64,000 bases of DNA from Kibdelosporangium sp. MJ126-NF4 (lineage in GTDB: Bacteria > Actinomycetota > Actinomycetes > Mycobacteriales > Pseudonocardiaceae), in NCBI RefSeq assembly GCF_000826545.1, contig NZ_CDME01000008.1:1116001-1180000 (forward strand), written 5' to 3'. Position 1 is the stretch's first letter, and each line of letters begins with the position of its first letter. Shown in pieces: positions 11,297 through 18,088 of this stretch. The notes under the pieces were generated by a model, which did not search any database, was not told the DNA's origin, and was given only the letters and a program-made list of their open reading frames with translations. Position numbers and translations under genes: made by a program.

Positions 11297-12618
11297 TGAC
11301 CACAGCTGTTTCCATTGTGGACCCCGACACGTACGTGACCGGTGTGCCGCACGGCCAGTTCGCCCTCCTGCGCAGAAGTGCCGCGGTGGTGTGGGTCGAC
11401 GAGCCGTCGATGGGAGACTGGCCTGCGGGGCCCGGCTTCTGGGCGGTCCTGAAGCACGCCGAGGCGGCGCACGTCCTGCGCACCCCGAAGGTGTTCTCGT
11501 CGAGTGCCGGGCTGACCCAGATCTACGACGCGCCGCCGCCGCTGCTCCCGCCGCTGCGCAAAATGATGATCAACATGGACCCGCCGGACCACTCCCGGCT
11601 GCGCGGCCTGCTCACCAAGGCGTTCACGCCCCGCGCGGTCGCGTTGCTGGAGGACCGCATCCGGCAGCGCGCCAACGTCCTGGTCGACCGGGTCGCGCCG
11701 GTCGGCGCCTGCGATTTCGCGGGCGACCTCGCCGCGGACCTGCCCCTGGCCACACTGGCTGACCTGCTGGGTGTGCCGGAGTCCGACCGCTGGCTGATGT
11801 ACGACTGGAGCAACCGCGTGATCGGTGTGCTCGACGACGAGTACCACGCCAGCGCGACCTTCGACGTGAGTGCCGCGTCCGACATGGCCAAGCGGGCGAT
11901 GCGGGTGCGGCCGAAGCCCGACGAGAACGGCCGGATGCCGGATTCACGCCGCCCGGACGGAATGGCGGATCTCTACGCGTACGCACGGGAACTGGCCGCG
12001 CACCGCCGGGAGAACCCCGGTGACGACATCATGTCCCTGCTGCTGCAACAGGTGGACAGCGACGGCGGGAGGGTGACCGTCGACGAGTTCGAGAAACTGT
12101 TCTGGCTCTTCGCGGTCGCGGGCAACGAGACCACGCGCAACGCACTGCCGGGCGGCATGCTGACGCTGCTGGAGAATCCCGACCAGTACGACCTGCTGCT
12201 GGACGACCGCGACATGATGGGCGGGGCGGTCGAGGAGATGCTGCGCTACTGGAGCCCGGTGATCCAGTTCCGCCGCACCGCGGTCGCGGACACCGAACTC
12301 GGTGGTGTGCCGGTGCGCGCGGGCGACAAGGTGGTTGTGTACTTCTCGTCGGCCAACCGGGACGAGTCGGTGTTCGCCGATCCGGACTCGTTCGACATCA
12401 GCCGTGATCCGAACCCGCACCTGGCGTTCGGGCACGGCCCGCACTTCTGCATCGCGGCGCAACTGGCCAGGGTGCAGATGCGGGCCATGTTCGGCGCGGT
12501 GCTCGACAAGCTCGGCCGCGTGTACCCGGCCGGACAGCCGGTGCGGCTGCGGTCGAACTTCCAGAACGGCGTCAAACACCTGCCGATCCGTTGGGAGGCA
12601 CGAGATGGGCTCCGATGA
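11296..12618 (+). CDS. Cytochrome P450
   Basis: A 440-residue bacterial class I P450. Motifs in order: MDPPDHSRLRGLLTKAFTPR (helix C region), I-helix FAVAGNETTRN, ExxR in EEMLRYWSP, and the haem loop FGHGPHFCIAAQLAR with the cysteine ligand. The glycine usually found two residues after the cysteine is alanine. MDPPDH and AGNETTR resemble CYP125/CYP142-like and related actinomycete oxidases. The ATG at 11296 shares a base with the oxidase stop. No ferredoxin gene is in the window, so redox partners come from elsewhere. Confidence 0.92.
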   Translation: MTTAVSIVDPDTYVTGVPHGQFALLRRSAAVVWVDEPSMGDWPAGPGFWAVLKHAEAAHVLRTPKVFSSSAGLTQIYDAPPPLLPPLRKMMINMDPPDHSRLRGLLTKAFTPRAVALLEDRIRQRANVLVDRVAPVGACDFAGDLAADLPLATLADLLGVPESDRWLMYDWSNRVIGVLDDEYHASATFDVSAASDMAKRAMRVRPKPDENGRMPDSRRPDGMADLYAYARELAAHRRENPGDDIMSLLLQQVDSDGGRVTVDEFEKLFWLFAVAGNETTRNALPGGMLTLLENPDQYDLLLDDRDMMGGAVEEMLRYWSPVIQFRRTAVADTELGGVPVRAGDKVVVYFSSANRDESVFADPDSFDISRDPNPHLAFGHGPHFCIAAQLARVQMRAMFGAVLDKLGRVYPAGQPVRLRSNFQNGVKHLPIRWEARDGLR

Positions 12619-13705
12619 GCACTGGATCGTCGAGCACACCGATGAGACAACCGCCGCACCGCACTGGGTCTGGCGCCGATACGTCGACGTGGCGAGTTGG
12701 CCGGAGTGGAACGCCGGTGTCGCGCGGGTCCGGCTGACCGGCCCGTTCCAGACGGGGACGACCGGCGAGTTGACCCCGCCGGGGCAGGGGCCGCTGCCGT
12801 TCCGGATCGTCTCGGCGGACGAGAATTCCGGTTACGTCTCGCAGACCGACATCGCCGACACAGTCGGCCTGCGGACCAGCGTCACCCTGACCGCGTTGCC
12901 GGGCGGTGGCACCAGGATCTCGTCGACAGCGGAGCTGGTCGGCCCGGCGGCACGGTACTTCGCGGAGAGTTTCGGGCCCGCGTTGCGCGACGGACTGCCC
13001 AGGACGGTGCGGGCGCTCGCGGACATCGCCGCGCTGGACGCCGGACGGCCCGCCGCGCTGATCGTGCTGACCAGCCAGGACAAGCTGGGTGACACCGGCA
13101 GGTCGACCGGCGCGTACGCCTCCGAGGTGGCCGACGCGTGGCGGGTGTTCACCAAGGCGGGCTACCGGATCGACGTCGTGTCCGTGCGCGGCGGAGTCGC
13201 TCCGCTCGAAGCGGTCGACGGACACCGGGAGTTCCTGGAGGACACGGTCGTCAGTGCCCGGCTCGACGCGACGGCCACACCCGGCGCGGTCGACCCCACC
13301 CAGTACGCCGTCGTGTTCTTCGCCGGTGGGCACGGGGCCGTCTGGGACTTCCCTGATGACAAGGACCTCGCCGAGATGACCGCGCGGTGCTACGACAACG
13401 GTGCCGTGGTGGCCGCGGTGTGCCACGGTGGCGCCGCGTTGATCAATGTCGTCGGTGCGGACGGAACGCCGGTGATCGCGGGCAAACGGCTCGCGGCGTT
13501 CACCAACGACGAGGAACGGGCCGTCGGAATGATCGACATTGTTCCGTTCCTGTTGGCTGACGCACTGGTGAAACGGGGTGCGGTGCATGAATCGGCGCCG
13601 AGTTTCCTGCCGCACGTCGTGATCGACGGTAGGCTGGTCACCGGCCAGAATCCGGCTTCGGCGACCGGTGTCGCCGAAGCCGCGGTCGCCGCGGCCACGC
13701 GTTGA
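12605..13705 (+). CDS. SRPBCC domain fused to a DJ-1/PfpI (Hsp31-like) domain
   Basis: A 366-residue two-domain protein. Residues about 1-150 are an SRPBCC/START-like hydrophobic-pocket domain (WRRYVDVASWPEWNAGV, then GYVSQT, then LPGGGTRI). Residues about 155-366 are a DJ-1/PfpI domain of the Hsp31/HchA branch, with GGHGAVWDFPDD and nucleophile elbow AAVCHGGAAL. The Hsp31 branch includes glyoxalase III-like and deglycase-like enzymes; the SRPBCC fold often binds or cyclises polyketides. A paralogous SRPBCC domain, fused to another partner, occurs at 27681-28448. The start at 12605 has GGGAGG upstream and overlaps the P450 gene by 14 bases in another frame. The function in the pathway is unknown. 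Confidence 0.82.
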   Translation: MGSDEHWIVEHTDETTAAPHWVWRRYVDVASWPEWNAGVARVRLTGPFQTGTTGELTPPGQGPLPFRIVSADENSGYVSQTDIADTVGLRTSVTLTALPGGGTRISSTAELVGPAARYFAESFGPALRDGLPRTVRALADIAALDAGRPAALIVLTSQDKLGDTGRSTGAYASEVADAWRVFTKAGYRIDVVSVRGGVAPLEAVDGHREFLEDTVVSARLDATATPGAVDPTQYAVVFFAGGHGAVWDFPDDKDLAEMTARCYDNGAVVAAVCHGGAALINVVGADGTPVIAGKRLAAFTNDEERAVGMIDIVPFLLADALVKRGAVHESAPSFLPHVVIDGRLVTGQNPASATGVAEAAVAAATR

Positions 13706-13729
13706 CGTTTCTGTCGCAAGGGGGAACCG

Positions 13730-14158
13730 GTGGATGTTGTGAACGTGGCTTTCCAGTTGTCAGCGGATTCGCGCCGGACCGCGGGGGTGATCCTGTTGAC
13801 CATCGTCGCCATCGAGTGGGGTGGCTGGTATCTGCTGCGGATCCTGCGCGGCAAGGTCGAGCGGACCTCGCTGCAGCAGTCCTTCGAGCGCGCCGGGCAC
13901 GCGCACGCCGGTGTCCTGGTCACTCTCGCGTTGGTGTGCCTGATCCTCGCCGACAGCACGCGACTGGACGGGACGTTGGCGTTCTTCGCCCGCCAGGGTG
14001 TCGCGGGAGCCGCCATTCTGGTGCCTGCCGGGTTCTTCTTCTCGGTGATCGGCCGTGGCGTGACCAAGCCGAACGGCTTTGTCGTGCTGATCTACCTCGG
14101 CATGCTGTCCCTCGCGGCAGGCGTCGTCTCACTCGGTGTCGGGCTGCTTTCCGCCTGA
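13730..14158 (+). CDS. Small four-helix integral membrane protein, unknown function
   Basis: A 142-residue protein with four predicted membrane spans, around AGVILLTIVAIEWGGWYLL, HAGVLVTLALVCLILA, GAAILVPAGFFFSVIG and VLIYLGMLSLAAGVVSLGVG. The GTG at 13730 has AAGGGGG six bases upstream. Two loops carry basic residues (RILRGKVER, RGVTKPNG). It has no catalytic signature that I recognise. Its position inside the biosynthetic operon suggests a membrane anchor or a resistance or transport accessory. Confidence 0.65.
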   Translation: MDVVNVAFQLSADSRRTAGVILLTIVAIEWGGWYLLRILRGKVERTSLQQSFERAGHAHAGVLVTLALVCLILADSTRLDGTLAFFARQGVAGAAILVPAGFFFSVIGRGVTKPNGFVVLIYLGMLSLAAGVVSLGVGLLSA

Positions 14159-14206
14159 TTTTCCTTTCGCACGGTTCTCGTTTTCGGATGGGTGCGGTGG
14201 TCGGTC

Positions 14207-14566
14207 ATGCTTGAAAACATTCACGCGGGTGGAATCGACCTGGTCGATCTCGCTCGTTTCGGACGCGCGGCAGCAAATTGCGGCCCGGCGTGGACGAATC
14301 GGATAGCTCACGAAGAGGAACGGGCGGGCACGCTTTCGGTGGCCGAGATATTCGGGCTCAAGGAAAGCGTGATCAAGATTCTCGGCGGGCTGCCCATCGG
14401 CAGCGGATTCCACGACATCAGGGTCGGCGAACGTGCCGAGGACGGCACGGTGCCGATCCGGCTCGTCGACGCTCTGGCGGACCGGATGCCGGGAACGGAC
14501 CTGGTCGGGACGAGCGCGCCCGAGGTCGACGGGCTGTTGCTGTGCTGGGCGGTGGCGAGATCATGA
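14207..14566 (+). CDS. AcpS-like 4'-phosphopantetheinyl transferase (first copy)
   Basis: A 119-residue protein resembling holo-ACP synthase: AGGIDLVDLARFGRA carries the N-terminal metal-binding aspartate region and IFGLKESVIKILGG matches the conserved KEA-type helix. The first ATG matching the family start is 14207. It would activate the ACP at 16272 by transferring phosphopantetheine from CoA. The C-terminal core is degenerate compared with AcpS. A second, differently truncated AcpS-like protein lies at 20512, so the two may act as a pair or one may have another role. Its stop overlaps the malonyl transferase start. Confidence 0.65.
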   Translation: MLENIHAGGIDLVDLARFGRAAANCGPAWTNRIAHEEERAGTLSVAEIFGLKESVIKILGGLPIGSGFHDIRVGERAEDGTVPIRLVDALADRMPGTDLVGTSAPEVDGLLLCWAVARS

Positions 14567-15507
14567 TCGCCGCCGTGTTCCCCGGCCAGGGCAGCCAGCT
14601 GGCCGGGATGGGACGGGAACTTCTCGGTTGCGGGCCGGACGCGCTCAAACTGGTGCCCCTCGCCGAGGAGGTCACCGGTCTGCCCGTCGAGGAGTGGCTG
14701 ACCAGAGCGGACGCGGCCACGCTCGCCGATCCGCAGGTCGCGCACCTGACTGTGTTCGTCTATTCCAGTGTGCTGTGGCACGAGCTGCGGCAGCGGGGCG
14801 CGCGGCCGGTCGTGCTGGCGGGACACAGCCTGGGGGAGTACTCGGCTCTCGCCGCCGCCCGGTGCCTCGAGTGGCACACGGCGTTGGAGATCGTGGCATA
14901 CCGGGGTCGGGTGATGGCCGAGAGCGCGCGGCAGCGATCCGGCACGATGGGAGCGATCGTCGGCCTGTCAACGCAAGCAGTCGAGCAGCTGTGCGCCGCG
15001 CACAGCACCGGCAGCGGTGTTGTCGTGGTGGCGAACCTGAATTCCCCACGCCAGTCGGTGATCTCGGGAACCGAGAACGAGGTGCTGGCCGTTCTCGACG
15101 CCGCCAGGCAACGGGGAGCCATGCGTGCTCGGCGGATCCCGGTCGGCGGCGCCTACCACTCGCCGCTGATGGCGCGGGCACAGGAGTCGCTGGACGGGAT
15201 GATCGCCGGTGTCCGGCTCGACGCACCGCGGGTGCGGCTGGTGTCCAGTGTGACCGGTCGTGACGTGACCGATGTCGAGGCGTATCGCGGTGAACTGCGG
15301 TACCAGATGACCAGGCCGGTCCGGTGGCGCGACGTGGTCGCGGCGCTACACGAGTCCGAAGTGGACACAGTGTGGGAGGTGGGGCCGGGCCGGGTGCTGA
15401 CCGGTCTCGGCCGGGAGATGGCCAGGGAAAGGGACCTGGGCACCAGGCACTTGACCGGCCGCGAACTCGCCGCGACGGCACCGGCGCTCGTCGGCAGGAG
15501 GGGATGA
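14563..15507 (+). CDS. Malonyl-CoA:ACP acyltransferase (FabD-like)
   Basis: A 314-residue FabD-type enzyme that loads malonyl extender units onto the ACP. Visible: FPGQGSQLAGMG (oxyanion glutamine), the nucleophile serine in GHSLGEYSALAA, a conserved arginine in AYRGRVM, and the catalytic histidine in GGAYHSPLM. A dedicated malonyl transferase is unusual for aromatic type II PKS, which usually borrow FabD, but fits a self-contained fatty-acid-like set. The start is coupled to the upstream PPTase gene and the stop to the ketoreductase. Confidence 0.92.
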   Translation: MIAAVFPGQGSQLAGMGRELLGCGPDALKLVPLAEEVTGLPVEEWLTRADAATLADPQVAHLTVFVYSSVLWHELRQRGARPVVLAGHSLGEYSALAAARCLEWHTALEIVAYRGRVMAESARQRSGTMGAIVGLSTQAVEQLCAAHSTGSGVVVVANLNSPRQSVISGTENEVLAVLDAARQRGAMRARRIPVGGAYHSPLMARAQESLDGMIAGVRLDAPRVRLVSSVTGRDVTDVEAYRGELRYQMTRPVRWRDVVAALHESEVDTVWEVGPGRVLTGLGREMARERDLGTRHLTGRELAATAPALVGRRG

Positions 15508-16256
15508 CGGTGAGTCAGTTCACCGGCAAGACCGCGCTGGTCACCGGCGCTTCCAAGGGAATCGGCCGCGCCATCGCCTGCGACCTCGCGGCGGCGGGCG
15601 CGACCGTGCTGCTCAACAGCCGACAGGCCAGCGAGGCCGCGGACGAGGCGCTGGCGCTGGTGCGGGAGCATCGGCCGGACGCCGAGCCGCTGTACGGCGA
15701 CGTGTCCGACGGCGAGCAGGTCGCGCGGATGTTCAAACAGGTCCGAGCCGACCACGATCAGCTCGACATCCTGGTCAGCAACGCCGGGATCGCCGCGGAC
15801 GGGCACGCGCTGATGATGGGCGACCAGAAGTGGCGCTCGGTGCTGGACACCAACCTCACCGGGGCGTTCCAGTGCTGCCGGGCGGCCGGTCGGCTGATGA
15901 TGCGCCAACGCGCCGGTGCGATCGTCGCGGTCAGTTCGACCAGCGGTTTCCAACCGCCCGCCGGGCAGGTGAACTACGCGGCGGCCAAGGCCGGAGTGCT
16001 GGCGATGGTCCGGGTGCTGGCCAAGGAACTCGGTGCGCACGGCATCCGGGTCAACGCCGTCGCACCGGGATTCGTCGACACCGCGATGACACGCACCATG
16101 CCGCGCGCCGAACTCGACGCGCACCTGGCCAGGGTGCCACTCGGCCGGATCGGCCAGCCCGCCGACGTGACCGGCGCGGTCCGGTTCCTGTTGTCCGAAG
16201 AAGCCGCATACGTCACCGGCACGACCGTGGTCGTGGACGGCGGCATGACCTGCTGA
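15504..16256 (+). CDS. 3-oxoacyl-ACP reductase (FabG-like)
   Basis: A 250-residue short-chain dehydrogenase. TGASKGIG is the NADP(H)-binding loop, SNAGIA the structural motif, the catalytic serine is in VSSTSGFQ and YAAAKAG carries the Tyr-x3-Lys pair. It is very close to FabG in length and in the C-terminal VTGTTVVVDGGM. In this operon it most likely reduces beta-ketoacyl-ACP during chain extension. ATG at 15504 overlaps the preceding stop; a GTG six bases later is a possible alternative. Confidence 0.92.
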   Translation: MTVSQFTGKTALVTGASKGIGRAIACDLAAAGATVLLNSRQASEAADEALALVREHRPDAEPLYGDVSDGEQVARMFKQVRADHDQLDILVSNAGIAADGHALMMGDQKWRSVLDTNLTGAFQCCRAAGRLMMRQRAGAIVAVSSTSGFQPPAGQVNYAAAKAGVLAMVRVLAKELGAHGIRVNAVAPGFVDTAMTRTMPRAELDAHLARVPLGRIGQPADVTGAVRFLLSEEAAYVTGTTVVVDGGMTC

Positions 16257-16271
16257 GAGAGGGAGACACCG

Positions 16272-16553
16272 ATGTTGACGCTGGAGGAGACACTCGCCGC
16301 CGCCGCGCGGCGGCACGAGCTGTGCGGCGCGGTCAAGCGGTTGATCGTCGACCGGCTGGAGCTGGAGGTGGAGGCCGATCTGATCGGCGACGACCAGCCG
16401 CTGTTCGGCCGCGGCCTCGAACTGGACTCGATCGACACGCTGGAACTGGCGATGGCCGTCGAGGAGGAGTACGGCGTGACGATCACCGACGACGACACCG
16501 AGAGCCTGTTGTCGCTCAACCGACTGGTCGACCACATCAAGGCGGGCGCGTGA
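16272..16553 (+). CDS. Acyl carrier protein
   Basis: A 93-residue acidic carrier protein. The phosphopantetheine serine is in the motif LELDSIDTLELAMAVEEEYG, at the start of helix II. It has a slightly long N-terminus (about 18 residues before helix I). It is the only ACP in the window, so one carrier must serve malonyl loading, KS-CLF, KR and DH. The stop overlaps the GTG start of the dehydratase gene. Confidence 0.93.
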   Translation: MLTLEETLAAAARRHELCGAVKRLIVDRLELEVEADLIGDDQPLFGRGLELDSIDTLELAMAVEEEYGVTITDDDTESLLSLNRLVDHIKAGA

Positions 16554-17050
16554 GCACCGCGCTGCGTTCATCCACCCCGGGTACACGCACACTCAGCGCG
16601 GACCAGATCGCCACGCTGTTGCCCCACCGGTATCCGTTCTTCCTGCTCGACCGGGTCACCGCGCTGGTGCCGGGGGTCAGCGCGACCGCGATCAAGAACA
16701 TCGCCGCGTCGGATCCCGTGCTGGCCGGGCACTTTCCCGGCCGGATGCTCTACCCGGGAGTGCTGCTGGTCGAATGCGTCGCCCAGTTGGCGGCGGTGAT
16801 CTACGGCAGCGCGGCGCTGGATCGCGCCGACGATGCCACCACCGACGTCAGCCACCGCGTGGGATACCTGGCCGAGATCCGCCAGGCGAAGTTCTTCCGG
16901 CCCACCTACCCGGGCGACCAGGTGGTTTTCCGCGCCACCAGCGGAACCCGGCTCGGCAGTCTGATCTCCGTGCAGGGCGAGGCGCACGTCGGCCCCGATC
17001 CGGTGCTGTCGGTGCGGCTCGCGGTGACCGAACGCGACGAGGACCAGTGA
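16550..17050 (+). CDS. 3-hydroxyacyl-ACP dehydratase (FabZ-like)
   Basis: A 166-residue hotdog dehydratase. LLPHRYPFFLLDRV has the catalytic histidine and GHFPGRMLYPGVLLVECVAQLAA has the catalytic acidic residue of FabZ. It should remove water from beta-hydroxyacyl-ACP to give trans double bonds. Because no enoylreductase gene is present in the cluster, repeated KS-KR-DH cycles would leave a conjugated polyene chain; that is inference. The GTG start overlaps the ACP stop. Confidence 0.92.
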   Translation: MSTALRSSTPGTRTLSADQIATLLPHRYPFFLLDRVTALVPGVSATAIKNIAASDPVLAGHFPGRMLYPGVLLVECVAQLAAVIYGSAALDRADDATTDVSHRVGYLAEIRQAKFFRPTYPGDQVVFRATSGTRLGSLISVQGEAHVGPDPVLSVRLAVTERDEDQ

Positions 17051-17064
17051 GAGAGGTGTCCACG

Positions 17065-18069
17065 ATGGACCAGATCCAGACCGAGTACCAGGCATTGCGC
17101 ACCACCTGCGGGCTGATCGAGTACGCGGGTGCGGGCCTGCTGACCGTGTCCGGCCCGTCGGCGGCCGAGTTCCTCGGCCGGGCGGCCACCCGCAGCGTCG
17201 ACTTCCTACTGGAAGGACAGATCTGCGCCGCGCTGCTGTTACGCGAGGATGCCGGTGTCGTCGCGGAGATCCAGATCCACGGCGAGGGCGACGGATACCT
17301 CGTCGAGGTGTGGCCCGCGCAGGCGCGGGCCGCGGCCGAGCACCTCGCCGAGCTCGCCGCGCGGACCACCGGCGTCACCGTCACCGACGTGAGCGACCAG
17401 TTCGTCCTCTTCGGACTGGAAGGGCCGGAGTCGTTCCGGCTGGCCCAGAAGTACCTGCCGTTCCCGATCGCCTCGATGGCGTACCGCAGCTTCACCACCG
17501 CCGAGCTGCCAAGCGGGCAGCCGCTGCTGGTCAGCCGGACCGGGGTGACCGGTGAGTACGGCTACAAGCTGCACGTGCCCGCGGCGTCGGGCGAGCAGGT
17601 CCGCGCGGAACTGCTGGAGTTGGGCGCGGTGCCGTGCGGGATCGACGCGGTGGACATCTGCCGGATGGAGTGCCGCTTCGTCAACCTGGAGGCCGAGCTG
17701 GACCCGGCCGGTGGCACTCCGCTGGACCTGGGGCTGCAGTGGATGGTCGGCTTCGGCCAGGACTTCGTCGGCAAGGAGGCGTTGCTCAAGCGCCGGGAGG
17801 ACACGGCGGCCGTGCCGGTGTGCTGGGTCGCCGCCGACGGCCATTCCGAGGTGCCCGCGGCGGGAACGCCCGTTCTGGTCGGCAACACCGAGGTCGGTGC
17901 GGTGGCTCACGCCGTGTACTCGCCGGGGCTGGAACGGCTGATCGGAGTGGCCCGGCTCGACCAGGCGGTGGCCGCGTCCGGCCTTGACTTCCGCGTCGGC
18001 GCCGCCGAGGTCCGGACACACTCGGCGCCGTTGCGCGTCGCCACCAGCTTCGGCGTCCCGCTCGAATAG
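17065..18069 (+). CDS. GcvT/YgfZ-like folate-dependent aminomethyltransferase homologue
   Basis: A 334-residue glycine-cleavage T-protein-fold member. It shows EYQALRTTCGLIEYAG at the start, the RTGVTGEYGYKLHV region, a central CRMECRFVNLEAELDPAGGTP-like segment and the signature GQDFVGKEALLKR. The C-terminal OB-like part ends in LRVATSFGV. Family members move one-carbon units to or from tetrahydrofolate. The gene sits between the dehydratase and the ketosynthase and is probably a one-carbon tailoring enzyme, not part of glycine cleavage, since no gcvP or gcvH is near. A rare TTA leucine codon is at 17239-17241. I prefer the ATG at 17065; a GTG at 17047 that overlaps the FabZ stop is possible. 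Confidence 0.82.
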   Translation: MDQIQTEYQALRTTCGLIEYAGAGLLTVSGPSAAEFLGRAATRSVDFLLEGQICAALLLREDAGVVAEIQIHGEGDGYLVEVWPAQARAAAEHLAELAARTTGVTVTDVSDQFVLFGLEGPESFRLAQKYLPFPIASMAYRSFTTAELPSGQPLLVSRTGVTGEYGYKLHVPAASGEQVRAELLELGAVPCGIDAVDICRMECRFVNLEAELDPAGGTPLDLGLQWMVGFGQDFVGKEALLKRREDTAAVPVCWVAADGHSEVPAAGTPVLVGNTEVGAVAHAVYSPGLERLIGVARLDQAVAASGLDFRVGAAEVRTHSAPLRVATSFGVPLE

Positions 18070-18088
18070 CCGCGAAGGGGAGAACGGC

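Noticed and set aside
15153..16592. A 479-codon reverse frame across AT, KR and ACP genes
   Set aside because: Antisense shadow: it crosses several clearly coding genes and contains no recognisable motif.
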